Below are positions 44,772 to 53,471 of a stretch of 64,000 bases of DNA, piece by piece. Every line of letters begins with the position of its first letter. Positions within the stretch are counted from its first letter, which is position 1. The notes under the pieces are model-generated. The model searched no databases. It was not told the origin of the DNA and saw nothing but the letters and a program-made list of their open reading frames with translations. The DNA is from CAXBGS01 sp963975425 (GTDB taxonomy: Bacteria > Planctomycetota > Planctomycetia > Pirellulales > Pirellulaceae). Position numbers and translations under genes: made by a program. The stretch is from NCBI GenBank assembly GCA_963975425.1, contig CAXBGS010000009.1, positions 62,001 through 126,000 of the forward strand, in the 5' to 3' direction.

Positions 44772-45885
44772 CGCTGCGAACCTTTCCAGCGTTCGACGCG
44801 CCGTGCAGAACGACTCGCTCGCCCGCTTCCACGCCGCTGAGCACTTCTTTTCTGCCCGGCATTCCGAGTTGTCCAAGTTTGATCAAGCGGCGTTCGATAT
44901 TTCCGTCAGGCAAAACGACGTCGACAAATTCCAACTGACCGACCTCGACTAACGCGTTGGTGTTGAGACATAGATGTCGACGTTCGCCGGCTGGAATTCT
45001 AAGCCGTCCGAACATGCCTTCATAAAGCTCGTCCGACTTGGGGACACTGGCTTTGACTAGAAACGACCGACTGGGCGCGTCCGCCTGAGGGACTATTTCA
45101 TCGATCGTCGCCTCGAACTCACGTTTTAACGCATCGACATAAACGCTAAGACGATCTCCCACTTTCAGGTGCACCGCCAGGTGTTCCATCACGGGGGCTT
45201 CCAGTCGCAGCGAAGTGGCATCGTATAAAACGAGGATCGGATAACCCGGCCGCGCCATGTCGCCCGGCTCGGCGGACCGGTCGACGATCCGACCGTTTTT
45301 TGCCGCCTTGATAACCGTATAGGACAATAAGACTTCGGCTTCTTCGATCGACCGTTGTGCTCGAGATTCGTTCGCGATCGCGACTTGCAAGTCTCGCTCA
45401 GCCTGGTCGTATTCGGAGCGCGAAATGGCGTTTTGCGATTCCAATGTCTTTGCACGTTGGAACGCTTTCTCTGCCTGTCGGCGATCGGCCGTTGATGCTT
45501 CGAGAGCGCGTTTGGCTTGATCCAATCGTGACTGATACTCCTTGCTGTCCAGCACGACCAACTCTTGCCCTTGTTCGACTTGATCGCCCGCGGTGACGTT
45601 GATCTGCGCGATGGTGGCCAACAATTTAGACGACACGACGGTTCGGCTGGATGCCTTCAATGTGCCGACGGCTTCTTCGATGGTCGACTTATCGATTTCG
45701 TGAACGATATCGGTCGGTTGACCGGCGTATCGCTGCGACGCTCGGCTATCCCATCCGGGCTGAACTTTCTGCTGGAACATTCCCGAAAGCCAAGCGATGG
45801 TCAGGACCAGCACGCCGAGGCCGACGAGGATCATCACCAAACGACCGGCAATGGCCAGCAACTTTTGAACTCGTTCGACTTGCAT
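44761..45885 (-). CDS. RND efflux periplasmic adaptor subunit
   Basis: This 374-aa membrane-fusion protein is anchored by one N-terminal helix (LVMILVGLGVLVLTIAWLSG). It has a biotinyl-lipoyl-like part (INVTAGDQVEQGQELVVLDS), a helical hairpin (residues about 115-185, rich in Ala, Gln and Arg), the second lipoyl half (IKAAKNGRIVDRSAEPGD) and a beta-barrel. It connects the RND pump to an outer-membrane channel; no TolC gene is in the window. It precedes and overlaps the permease gene. Confidence 0.92.
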   Translation of the reverse strand: MQVERVQKLLAIAGRLVMILVGLGVLVLTIAWLSGMFQQKVQPGWDSRASQRYAGQPTDIVHEIDKSTIEEAVGTLKASSRTVVSSKLLATIAQINVTAGDQVEQGQELVVLDSKEYQSRLDQAKRALEASTADRRQAEKAFQRAKTLESQNAISRSEYDQAERDLQVAIANESRAQRSIEEAEVLLSYTVIKAAKNGRIVDRSAEPGDMARPGYPILVLYDATSLRLEAPVMEHLAVHLKVGDRLSVYVDALKREFEATIDEIVPQADAPSRSFLVKASVPKSDELYEGMFGRLRIPAGERRHLCLNTNALVEVGQLEFVDVVLPDGNIERRLIKLGQLGMPGRKEVLSGVEAGERVVLHGASNAGKVRSDDQ

Positions 45886-46011
45886 CGTCGTGTTCCAAAT
45901 GGTTTAAGCGTATGAAGAACAACAAGATCACGTCCACTGTCGCAACAATGGACAGGGTTGAACGCGAGGAAAGTCTCGACGAATGGTCAAATCGTTCGTC
46001 GCATCGATCGG

Positions 46012-47148
46012 CTAATTTAACAGAGGCACGTACGCGTAACCGTCGGCTTGTAAATTGACGATGGCCGTCAGCGCAGATACCGCGGTGTCCGCGAACACCA
46101 CGACATCTTCGGGGCTGGCGCCCTTGCTGATCAGTGATTGGCCGCAGACATAGATGGCGACGCCCGATTCATGTAGCTGATGCAGACAATCAAAGTTGGG
46201 ATTGTCCGCCGTGCCAAACTTTTTTGCGTATGCATCGGCATTGAGTATCGAAAGGGTGGCCTCGCCGTGAAAGACAACGGCGATATTCACGTCGGCGGGT
46301 TCTTTGCCGGCGGCGTGATAGATGTTCACGTATCGGGCGACCTTTTCGATGGCGGGATTCAGCTGGGCCGGATCGCTACCGCGAGTGATGTCGACACAAA
46401 TCTGTGTCCCGGGCCTTGGCTGTTTTGCCGCTTCGCTTAGCCGAACAACGCTGCCGTAGTTCTGGATCTTGGGGACCGCCGCCGTGTACGGTTTTCGTTC
46501 ACGATCGGGAACCGGGTGATTCTTCATCGCTTCGGCAAAACCACGTTCGACAAAACCGGATACGGTCTTGGCATGCGCTTGAATGAGTTTGACCACGTAG
46601 GGATCCTCGGACGTTTCGATTACCCGGACGCCCGTTTCGGTGTCCTCATGTTTCATCTTGATCTTGTCGGTGTGCTTAAAGATCTCGGCAAACAGTGGGT
46701 CTCTCATGCGAATCGGATGGGTTTCCTTGATCCGGTACTCCATCCACTGGACGTGTTCCTTGATCATGTCCGCGACTTCAGGGTCTTCCGATTGTGTCAG
46801 CGTCTCGATACCGTTGGGCAGTTCGGTGACGGTTCGCTTGATCTTGGTGTGATTGGCCAATAGAAACTGAAAGACGCTGTGGTCGTCGTCATGCCGGTCG
46901 TCATGTTCGCCTTCTTGATGTTCGCTTGCTTGCTGTGCGCCCGGTCCCATGCCACGCCCGAAACCGCCGCCATGTCTTGGTCCATGTCCATCTCCGGGGC
47001 CGAATCCCCGTCCCTGACCGAACCCCTGGCCCTGACCGAATCCCTGTCCGGGTCCATTTCCGGGGCCACGTCCTTCCTGGGCAAGTACGGTCGTGGTCAA
47101 GCCGCATAGAGTGATGCCGACGACAAAACTGAATAGAACTGATTTCAT
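46012..47148 (-). CDS. Secreted Gly/His-rich protein with DsrE-like C-terminus
   Basis: This 378-aa protein begins with a signal peptide (MKSVLFSFVVGITLCGLTTTVLAQ). Residues about 25-75 are glycine-rich with repeated GFGQGQ/GQGRGFG units; residues 76-95 are rich in His and Asp (EHDDRHDDDH) and could bind metal. A helical middle domain follows, and the last 120 residues look like DsrE/DsrF (FDCLHQLHESGVAIYVCGQSLISKG with the conserved Cys). DsrE proteins carry sulfur on that cysteine; a secreted version joined to a Gly/His-rich head is unusual. It sits between the TauE gene and the RND genes in one minus-strand run, pointing to sulfur or metal handling outside the cytoplasm. Confidence 0.78.
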   Translation of the reverse strand: MKSVLFSFVVGITLCGLTTTVLAQEGRGPGNGPGQGFGQGQGFGQGRGFGPGDGHGPRHGGGFGRGMGPGAQQASEHQEGEHDDRHDDDHSVFQFLLANHTKIKRTVTELPNGIETLTQSEDPEVADMIKEHVQWMEYRIKETHPIRMRDPLFAEIFKHTDKIKMKHEDTETGVRVIETSEDPYVVKLIQAHAKTVSGFVERGFAEAMKNHPVPDRERKPYTAAVPKIQNYGSVVRLSEAAKQPRPGTQICVDITRGSDPAQLNPAIEKVARYVNIYHAAGKEPADVNIAVVFHGEATLSILNADAYAKKFGTADNPNFDCLHQLHESGVAIYVCGQSLISKGASPEDVVVFADTAVSALTAIVNLQADGYAYVPLLN

Positions 47149-47173
47149 CTTTTTTTCTCCGGTAAGACATGGA

Positions 47174-48094
47174 TCAAGTTTGTGTGACGGATGTGACGTG
47201 TCGGATCACGCCGATTTCATGGATGTTGCACGCGGCGGTACGTTTGGCCATGTTGGTTTGCTGGTTGTCCGACAGTTCGTTGGCTTTCAGCACGACGACT
47301 GCATCGGCTTTGGGCGGCGATAAAACCTTGCTGCCTTCGCGGACGATGACGAATCCGCCCAACAAGATCAGGAATGCCGCAAAGACGTTTTTCAGCACGT
47401 GCTGATTCAGTCTCGCGTTGATCGATCGGCCAATCACGCTGCCAAGAATACCGATCGTGACGAAGACCAAAATCGTTTGCAGGTCAACGCTGGAATGGTG
47501 TGACAACAGATAGTGTTCATACTTTGCAAATCCGATCGTCGATTTTGCCGCGATGATGACCAGGCTTGTACCGATGGCCAATCGGATGGGCAGGTTGCCG
47601 AGCAACACCAATGCGGGCACGATCAAAAATCCCCCGCCGACTCCCACAAAACCCGTAACGATCCCGACGACCGTTCCTTCGGTTGCGATTTTCCAAATCG
47701 GGGACGCATGGGATTCGTTGGTACCTTGCGATGGTTGCTTGGCACTCGACTTGCGCAACATCGATGCAGCGGCAACCAGCAGCACGCCCCCAAAGACCGC
47801 CAGTTGTAATGCTTCTGACGAAATGCCGCCAAGCCAAGCGCCCACAAACGTTCCCAGCATGCCGGGAATTCCGAAATACCAAACACTTCGCCAGTCGATC
47901 TGCTTTGATCTTGCATAGGGGACGGCGGCGACGATCGAGATCAGTCCAACAATCGCCATCGACTCGGCGATCGATTCCTTGGTGCCGTGACCGACCAAAT
48001 AGACCAGGACCGGTACGGTGATCGCCGAACCTCCTGAGCCGAGCATGCCAAGCGTTAATCCAATGATCAACGCTCCGATGATCATGATGGCCAT
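47174..48094 (-). CDS. TauE/SafE-family sulfite or sulfur exporter
   Basis: This 306-aa membrane protein has eight or so helices and the two family repeats: GLTLGMLGSGGSAITVPVLVYL at the start (split around residue 15) and GIVTGFVGVGGGFLIVPALVLL in the middle. Known TauE/SafE proteins export sulfite or sulfoacetate or move related anions. It is the first gene of the run leading through the DsrE-like and RND genes to the YeeE pair. A palindrome resembling an ArsR-type operator is found upstream at 48214-48231. Confidence 0.88.
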   Translation of the reverse strand: MAIMIIGALIIGLTLGMLGSGGSAITVPVLVYLVGHGTKESIAESMAIVGLISIVAAVPYARSKQIDWRSVWYFGIPGMLGTFVGAWLGGISSEALQLAVFGGVLLVAAASMLRKSSAKQPSQGTNESHASPIWKIATEGTVVGIVTGFVGVGGGFLIVPALVLLGNLPIRLAIGTSLVIIAAKSTIGFAKYEHYLLSHHSSVDLQTILVFVTIGILGSVIGRSINARLNQHVLKNVFAAFLILLGGFVIVREGSKVLSPPKADAVVVLKANELSDNQQTNMAKRTAACNIHEIGVIRHVTSVTQT

Positions 48095-48770
48095 ATGCTT
48101 TGTTCCTGGGCAGAATCGGGGCGCTTGCGGATGCGTTTAACGATACGAATGAGTGCATTCCCGATCGTGATTTAGGCTCGGTGCATTGATTGAACCCCGT
48201 GAAAGTATCGAAGTATCGCAATAGTACGATAAATGAGTGTGGTCGCTTCCGCAATCCTCGGTCTCTTCGCAGGGGCGACCCCGGCCGCGCATGGAGCGAC
48301 AAACTTTGTGAGTCAAAAACGTATCGCGTTGGCTAAGAACCGTGATGCCCTGCTTGACGTTGCAGAGAGCCACGACGGGATGCCGAGGAAGAAAGCAAAA
48401 GGCGAGCCATTCTCGCGCGAATCGGTGGCACAGAAATCGGTGATGGCCTCGCGATCGGGCCGGGCCGCTTCCGGTGTCTTCCGCGTCCTGTGACGCCCTG
48501 GACCAGCCGAGATCGTCTCGTTTGCAGTGAGAGCCCACTCAATAGCAAAGTATCGGGAGGTGGCGAGGTATGGATCCGTGGGCTTGTTTCGCCCTTTTGA
48601 TTTCCGGCGAATTTTTAAGGTGGCGGATACGCTTTGGCGTCAGGTGAGGCGATCAGAATTGATCGGTCGGCGACATTGTGCTCTATCGCACATTCGACGG
48701 TTGTATCGCACGCTGGTCATCGGCGAGCCCGCGTCATCGGCGTGTCATGCGGGGAAAGTTTGTTCGCGCT
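48095..48770. other. 676-base region without a convincing gene
   Basis: Two overlapping frames of 86 (plus) and 133 (minus) codons exist here, but neither has a domain, a ribosome site or coding-like composition. The stretch holds the palindrome at 48214-48231 near the TauE gene. The right half (48500-48770) shows nothing I can name. Confidence 0.45.
48206..48231. promoter_or_regulatory. TATCG repeat/palindrome, candidate ArsR-type operator
   Basis: TATCGCAATAGTACGATA at 48214-48231 is an inverted repeat with 5-base arms, and another TATCG stands at 48206. ArsR-family sulfur regulators bind AT-rich palindromes of this sort before sulfur-transport operons. No arsR gene is in the window, so the regulator is unknown. 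Confidence 0.4.
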
Positions 48771-49250
48771 TCAGACGACTTGGTAGTCGTGCGGAATTTC
48801 AAACGGTGCGTCATTGAGGTGCACACGTCGTGTCGATGCGCCGTCGCTGGTGCAAAGAGGCAATCCTGCCTGGCACCAACCGACGATGCCGTCGCTGAGA
48901 TTGAACGCACGGATGCCGCTCTGGGCCAGCTTGCGAGCATACAGATAGCTGCGGCCGCCGGCGGTACAGTAAGCGACGGCCGTTTGCTGCCGATGCTTGT
49001 CGATTTCTTGCTCGAAAGCGCCTCGAGTGAAAGCGCCAGGAATCATCGAAACGTTCTGTTCGGCACGGCTACGCACATCCACGATGACAAAACCGGCGGA
49101 TTCGAGCTCGCTGGAATCGGCTTGCAGTTGCCGAAGTTGTTCGATCGACATCGATTCGATGGGCGATCGACCGCACCACCGATCAAAACGCTTGAGCCCA
49201 GCGAAGAAGACTCGCGACATCCGTGTCAAACATCGTTTGACTGTTTTCAT
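48771..49250 (-). CDS. Rhodanese-domain protein
   Basis: This 159-aa protein has one rhodanese domain (residues about 35-135): FVIVDVRSRAEQNVSMIPGA is the entry strand and AYCTAGGRS the active-site loop with the sulfur-accepting cysteine. The N-terminal 30 residues are basic and amphipathic, not a clear signal. Rhodaneses carry sulfane sulfur, which links it to the YeeE/TauE/DsrE genes nearby. It lies 64 bases after the APH-AAA gene on the same strand and could be the last gene of the USP-cytochrome-APH run. Confidence 0.88.
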   Translation of the reverse strand: MKTVKRCLTRMSRVFFAGLKRFDRWCGRSPIESMSIEQLRQLQADSSELESAGFVIVDVRSRAEQNVSMIPGAFTRGAFEQEIDKHRQQTAVAYCTAGGRSYLYARKLAQSGIRAFNLSDGIVGWCQAGLPLCTSDGASTRRVHLNDAPFEIPHDYQVV

Positions 49251-49313
49251 CTGATGTGATCAGCCGAGGGCGGGGAAAAGAGCGAGAATGAATCGCTACG
49301 TGCCGCCTGGCTA

Positions 49314-50897
49314 TCATCGACCGTCAGTTTTCGTAGCCCGATCTGGGATATCGATCACTGACTCACATTCAGCCGGCGTCAGGACTTCTTGCGATTCTAA
49401 TTGTAACTGCAAAACCGACAGATCGGCATCGGAGGCGTCTTTACCCTTGGCGATTCGATCAGTGATTCGCTGACGCAGCGTAGGCACATCCGCGTGGCAG
49501 TCGAGAATGGCGAAGCGGACGCCCTCGGATTTGGCAAGTTTTTGAAACGTTTGCCGATCAGATTGCTTTAGGAAGGTCGCGTCGACGATGACCGGATAGC
49601 CACTGCGTAGCAGACCGCGAGCGAGTTTGTGCAAGCGGTCGTATGTCGCTTGGTTTGCGTCTTTGCTGTAAAGCTGTTGCTTTAAGTCTTGGTCAATTTC
49701 GTCATCGGCCGAAAGGCCGAAGTGGCGTTTGCGTTCGATGTCGCTTCGCAGTCGGATTGCTCCATACCGCATCACGACGTTTTCGCTGAGGGTTGTTTTT
49801 CCGCTGCCGCTTAGACCGTGCGTGATGTACAGCGTCGGATGTGCGGCGTTTGTATATTGCCTCGCTAGATCGATGTGATCCAAGTTGTCTTGGATCGATT
49901 CGCGATAGATATGCGGTTCCTGTTCGTGCTGGGCGGCTTTCATTTTTGCCACCATCGCGCGAATCAGCGCGCGGTACACGAGATACCACCGCATGACGAC
50001 CAACGATTCATAATCGCCGGTGTGTTCGAGATAGCAGTTAATGAATGAGCGCGATAAATCAAGATGCCCGCGTGCGTCCAGGTCCATCGCCAAGAACGCC
50101 GTGTCGTTAAGGACATCAATGAAACGAAAATCGTCGTTGAATTCGATGCCGTCGAATGGGATCAGCTTTTCATCAAAGTGAACGATGTTTTGCAAGTGCA
50201 AATCGCCATGACATTCGCGAATGAAACCTTGCTCGACCCGCACGCGGAACTCTGATTCATGTTCGCAAAAGAAATCGTCCGACCAACTGCCGATTTGATC
50301 GAGTATCGACACAACAGAATCCGTCGCACCGGTTTTCAGTGTTTCGAGAATCTCTTGGATATTTCGCCGCAGCATGCTTGGGACACGCTTGGCACGGTCG
50401 GGCGAGCAATGCCTGGCGCGGGCATGAAATTGTGCAATCGTGATCGCTAACTGCTGGACTTCGTCGATCGACAGCAAGCCGGCGTCGACCCGATGGCTTA
50501 GCAACGCTTCATCCGGGAACCGCCGCATCTTGACGGCATATTCGATTGGTTCTCCATCGCCTTCGATTCGTATGCCGCCCTCTTCGTCGGTGATCGGTAC
50601 GACACCGATGTAGAGGTCACCCGAATAGCGGCAGTCCAAGCGAAGTTCTTCATCACAGAAGTGGTGGCGCAGCGACAGCGTGCTGTAGTCCAAGAAATCT
50701 GTCTTGATGGGCTTTTTTAATTTGTACGCAAAATCGCCCGCCAAAAAGACGTGCGAGATATGCGTTTCACGGTGTTCGACCGAGGCAACGGGGAACGGAT
50801 AAGCCGCGGGCATCGCTAAGCCCCTGACCACTCGGTCTGAACCAACGGCAGGGTCGTCCGATTGCGCGGTCACGGTATCGCCATTTCGCATCGACAT
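49314..50897 (-). CDS. Bifunctional aminoglycoside-phosphotransferase-like / AAA ATP-binding protein
   Basis: This 527-aa protein has two parts. Residues about 35-345 have a kinase-like APH fold (LAGDFAYKLKKPI, then CHGDLHLQNIVHFDEKLIPFDGIEF, with the catalytic His-Gly-Asp and metal-binding Asp regions). Residues about 350-520 form a P-loop domain (ITHGLSGSGKTTLSENVV) of the polynucleotide-kinase type. Drug resistance is not implied. The same fusion is seen in mycobacterial Rv2004c, a member of the DosR hypoxia regulon. It lies 21 bases after the cytochrome gene and is probably cotranscribed with it and the USPs. Confidence 0.9.
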   Translation of the reverse strand: MSMRNGDTVTAQSDDPAVGSDRVVRGLAMPAAYPFPVASVEHRETHISHVFLAGDFAYKLKKPIKTDFLDYSTLSLRHHFCDEELRLDCRYSGDLYIGVVPITDEEGGIRIEGDGEPIEYAVKMRRFPDEALLSHRVDAGLLSIDEVQQLAITIAQFHARARHCSPDRAKRVPSMLRRNIQEILETLKTGATDSVVSILDQIGSWSDDFFCEHESEFRVRVEQGFIRECHGDLHLQNIVHFDEKLIPFDGIEFNDDFRFIDVLNDTAFLAMDLDARGHLDLSRSFINCYLEHTGDYESLVVMRWYLVYRALIRAMVAKMKAAQHEQEPHIYRESIQDNLDHIDLARQYTNAAHPTLYITHGLSGSGKTTLSENVVMRYGAIRLRSDIERKRHFGLSADDEIDQDLKQQLYSKDANQATYDRLHKLARGLLRSGYPVIVDATFLKQSDRQTFQKLAKSEGVRFAILDCHADVPTLRQRITDRIAKGKDASDADLSVLQLQLESQEVLTPAECESVIDIPDRATKTDGR

Positions 50898-50918
50898 GGG
50901 CTCGCCATCGCAGTCTCG

Positions 50919-51341
50919 CTATTGCGGCTGAAATTTCATCAGCTCGGTCTTGTGTGTTCGCATGTATTGATGACACTCGACGCACCGAACCGTCAGCGTG
51001 ACATAGCCAAGGGCGGCGCGGCTGATGTCTTTGTTCTCTGCGGCTTTGGCGATCAGATCGGTTGTCTGACGAAAATCGCGGCTTTGATCCATGTACTCTT
51101 TCGTCTGGTAGATATTCCAACCGCTCTCGAGACTCAGCAGTCGCAGGGCCCGGGCGTTGCTGGCGATTTGGTCGTAGTCTTCCAGTGCCAATCCTTCCAG
51201 GATGTTCTTTGCCCGGTCGAGCTTGAGTTGCATCAGCGGTTTGACTTTCGTGTCGATCGCCGAGGGTGGCTCGGCGGTCATGGGCTGCGCAACCAACGCG
51301 ATCACCACGGCCAAAAAAATGATGTATTTGAATGGTTTCAT
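50919..51341 (-). CDS. Secreted monohaem c-type cytochrome, class II-like, copy 2
   Basis: This 140-aa protein has a signal peptide (MKPFKYIIFLAVVIALVAQPMTA) and a C-terminal CVECH haem motif behind a helical region. Residues around LDRAKNILEGLALEDYDQI match MDHAQEILRGLASADFATI in the cytochrome at 34421, so the two are paralogues. Class II cytochromes can bind NO or take part in electron transfer. The gene lies between a USP gene (31 bases) and the APH-AAA gene (21 bases), all on one strand. Confidence 0.85.
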   Translation of the reverse strand: MKPFKYIIFLAVVIALVAQPMTAEPPSAIDTKVKPLMQLKLDRAKNILEGLALEDYDQIASNARALRLLSLESGWNIYQTKEYMDQSRDFRQTTDLIAKAAENKDISRAALGYVTLTVRCVECHQYMRTHKTELMKFQPQ

Positions 51342-51372
51342 TGAATCAATTTCCGAAGAGTTGGAACGGCGG

Positions 51373-52350
51373 CTAGATTAACGTCACAGGCGATGGAGAA
51401 TTTTTCTCAATCGCTGTATCGGCCGCCTGGATCGGTGACACGAACCCCTGCGGCTTTAAGGCAAGCATTGAGCATGTCAATTCAGGAATGATGGACTCGG
51501 CCGTATTGCCAATCAAGAATCCGTCGACGCCGGTGCGGCAAACGGTGCCCATCACGATCAGGTCGGCTTCGATCTCATCGACCGCGGTACGGATCACCGT
51601 TGGCGCATCGCCCTGCTTTAAGTGGATGTGGATGTTCTTGTCGTCCGCCATCGGCGCCTGCAGCAATTCGTCCAACGCGCGACGAATTTTTGATTCTTGC
51701 ATACCGATCATGCGATCGACCGCATCGTCGCCGGCCTTGTTGCGCAGGGCACCTTCCATCCATACGCCCCATGCGTTGACCACGTGTAACTCGGCATTCT
51801 CGCTCGCAGCGATGGAGAATGCCGATTCCAAAATCTCGCGATTCAAATTTTGGTGGACCTCGTCTTCGGCATCCAAGTCGATTGCCGCAACCACACGGTC
51901 AAACGAACCGTGGATTTCGGGTTTCAATAACCAGACGGGACAAGGGCACATGCGCAGCAACGATCTCGCAACGCTGCCAAACAGTCGACCGGCCGGGGAG
52001 AATCCGTTTGCGGTTTTAACCACCAAGTCGACGCCTTCGGTAACAACGTGCCGAATGATTTCGGTCGCGGGATCTCCCGTGGCGACAACGACTTCCATCG
52101 AAATCGCGGTATCGGAATATTCCGCCATTCGGTCCAACAGTTTGCGTCGGTGATCCCTGACGACCAATTCTTCCAACTCTTTCGGCGGCGATAATTCGGT
52201 CACCAGTCCGAGTGCTTTGGGCATCGGTTTCACCACGTCCATCACGGTCAAACTTGCACCATGCTGCACGGCCAAACTGACCGCGCGAGAGATCGCGACT
52301 TCGCTGGTTTCAGTTCCGACGTAACAGAGAATATGTTTGAAAGGCTTCAT
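51373..52350 (-). CDS. Tandem universal stress protein 3, UspE-like
   Basis: This 325-aa protein has two USP domains, residues about 1-145 and 155-305. The first ends with VKTANGFSPAGRLFGSVARSLLRMCPCPVWLL and the second with VMGTVCRTGVDGFLIGNTAESI (both split across strands). It is less like the other USPs of the window and closer in layout to UspE. A C-terminal extension of about 20 residues follows. It starts 34 bases after the stop of the next USP, so the two are likely in one operon with the cytochrome gene. Confidence 0.9.
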   Translation of the reverse strand: MKPFKHILCYVGTETSEVAISRAVSLAVQHGASLTVMDVVKPMPKALGLVTELSPPKELEELVVRDHRRKLLDRMAEYSDTAISMEVVVATGDPATEIIRHVVTEGVDLVVKTANGFSPAGRLFGSVARSLLRMCPCPVWLLKPEIHGSFDRVVAAIDLDAEDEVHQNLNREILESAFSIAASENAELHVVNAWGVWMEGALRNKAGDDAVDRMIGMQESKIRRALDELLQAPMADDKNIHIHLKQGDAPTVIRTAVDEIEADLIVMGTVCRTGVDGFLIGNTAESIIPELTCSMLALKPQGFVSPIQAADTAIEKNSPSPVTLI

Positions 52351-52384
52351 CGAACGCCCGCCTGAAAGGAAGGTTAAAGGAGAT

Positions 52385-53314
52385 TCAACTGTTTTGGGGT
52401 TCGCTAATCGCTTCTCGATGCTCTCCCGTTTTCTTCACGCCTTTGACGATGCGATTGCGCGAAATCCAAACGCTGCAAGGAGCATGCCGCAACACGTACC
52501 GCGACGTGCTGCCCAGCAGGAACCGCGTCAACGCGTTGCGGTTCGTTTCGCCGATGACCAACAGATCAACATCGTTTTTGCTGGCGAAATTGACGATGCC
52601 TTCGCCGATGTGTTCGCTTTCGATCAAATGGGTCTGGACCGTCGATGCGACTTCGTCGAGTTGTTCCTTCGCGGATTTCAAATCGTTTGTGTATCGCTGC
52701 GCCGTTTCGGAATCTTTGTGCAGCTCGCCAAAGAAGTCGTACAGATACGAAGCGACCGATAGCACATGGAAATCCGTGCCGCTGTGCCAAGGGATTTCGG
52801 AGATCTCTTCCAGAGCGGCCTGTGCCGGTCCGCTGCCTTCGAACGCCAGGCAAACGCGGATCGGTTTGTCCGTGCCGACCAGTCCCGTTGGACGAACCAC
52901 TAAGACGCTGCACGGTGCGTGTGTGGCGACGTGGTCACTGACGCTGCCCAGCAAGACGCGGCTGATGTCCGATCGACCGACCGCGCCCAGGACCACCAAA
53001 TCGGCGTGCGTCTCGATTGCCGCGTCCACGATTGCTTGTCCAATGTTGCCGTTGCGAATTTGGTGAACCAGTGTCACGTTGGCGCCATCGAACATGTCCT
53101 CGATCTTTCGAAACGTCTCGGCCGCCAGCTCGTTGTCTCGCTCAAAGGCCTTTTCTAAGAGATCGACCCGCGAGCTGCCGCCGTGGAAAACAGGGTGCGG
53201 CACAACGGATAAGACAGTCACCTCCAAACGTTCCGGATGAGGTAAGCGTGCGATTAATCGCGCGGCTTCTTCGGAAGCTTGAGAACCGTCCACGGCGAGT
53301 AATAGTTTTTGCAT
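52385..53314 (-). CDS. Tandem universal stress protein 4
   Basis: This 309-aa protein has two USP domains, with LGAVGRSDISRVLLGSVSDHV in the first and IGETNRNALTRFLLGSTSRYV in the second. It is close to the USPs at 27167 and 28259. I chose the ATG at 53314 because the fold starts there (MQKLLLAVDGSQAS) and GGAG lies about 9 bases upstream; the frame is open to 53581, but a promoter and repeats lie in that part. It is the first gene of the USP-USP-cytochrome-APH-rhodanese run. Confidence 0.92.
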   Translation of the reverse strand: MQKLLLAVDGSQASEEAARLIARLPHPERLEVTVLSVVPHPVFHGGSSRVDLLEKAFERDNELAAETFRKIEDMFDGANVTLVHQIRNGNIGQAIVDAAIETHADLVVLGAVGRSDISRVLLGSVSDHVATHAPCSVLVVRPTGLVGTDKPIRVCLAFEGSGPAQAALEEISEIPWHSGTDFHVLSVASYLYDFFGELHKDSETAQRYTNDLKSAKEQLDEVASTVQTHLIESEHIGEGIVNFASKNDVDLLVIGETNRNALTRFLLGSTSRYVLRHAPCSVWISRNRIVKGVKKTGEHREAISEPQNS

Positions 53315-53347
53315 CGTTAAGTCTCCAATCGGGGTGACTCGGTACGA

Positions 53348-53364
53348 CGCAACCCTGGTGCCAA
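53348..53364 (-). promoter_or_regulatory. Sigma-54-like promoter for the USP-cytochrome-APH run
   Basis: Minus-strand TTGGCACCAGGGTTGCG has intact TTGGCAC and TTGC boxes at exact spacing. The predicted start near 53337 is about 23 bases before the USP ATG at 53314. Confidence 0.62.
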
Positions 53365-53425
53365 ACAGCGATGGCTCTGTTTTTGACGAAAGAAGCATCA
53401 ACGAGGCGTGCAGATTGTCACGGGC

Positions 53426-53438
53426 TGTGCGAATCGTC
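53426..53438. promoter_or_regulatory. TGTGCGAATCGTC element between two promoters
   Basis: This 13-mer is identical to the one at 8565-8577. It lies 34 bases upstream of the plus-strand promoter and about 60 bases upstream of the minus-strand one, so a single bound activator could serve both. Confidence 0.42.
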
Positions 53439-53471
53439 TCAGGCGGCTGCCGGAGCCCGTCAGATTGCGTG

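Noticed and set aside
48137..48538. Frames of 133 codons (minus) and 86 codons (plus, 48233-48493) upstream of the TauE gene
   Set aside because: The two overlap each other, neither has a ribosome site or domain, and the region holds a likely operator.
50919..52350. Shared MKPFK N-terminus of the cytochrome and the neighbouring USP
   Set aside because: The codons differ and the similarity stops after a few residues, so chance is the simplest explanation.
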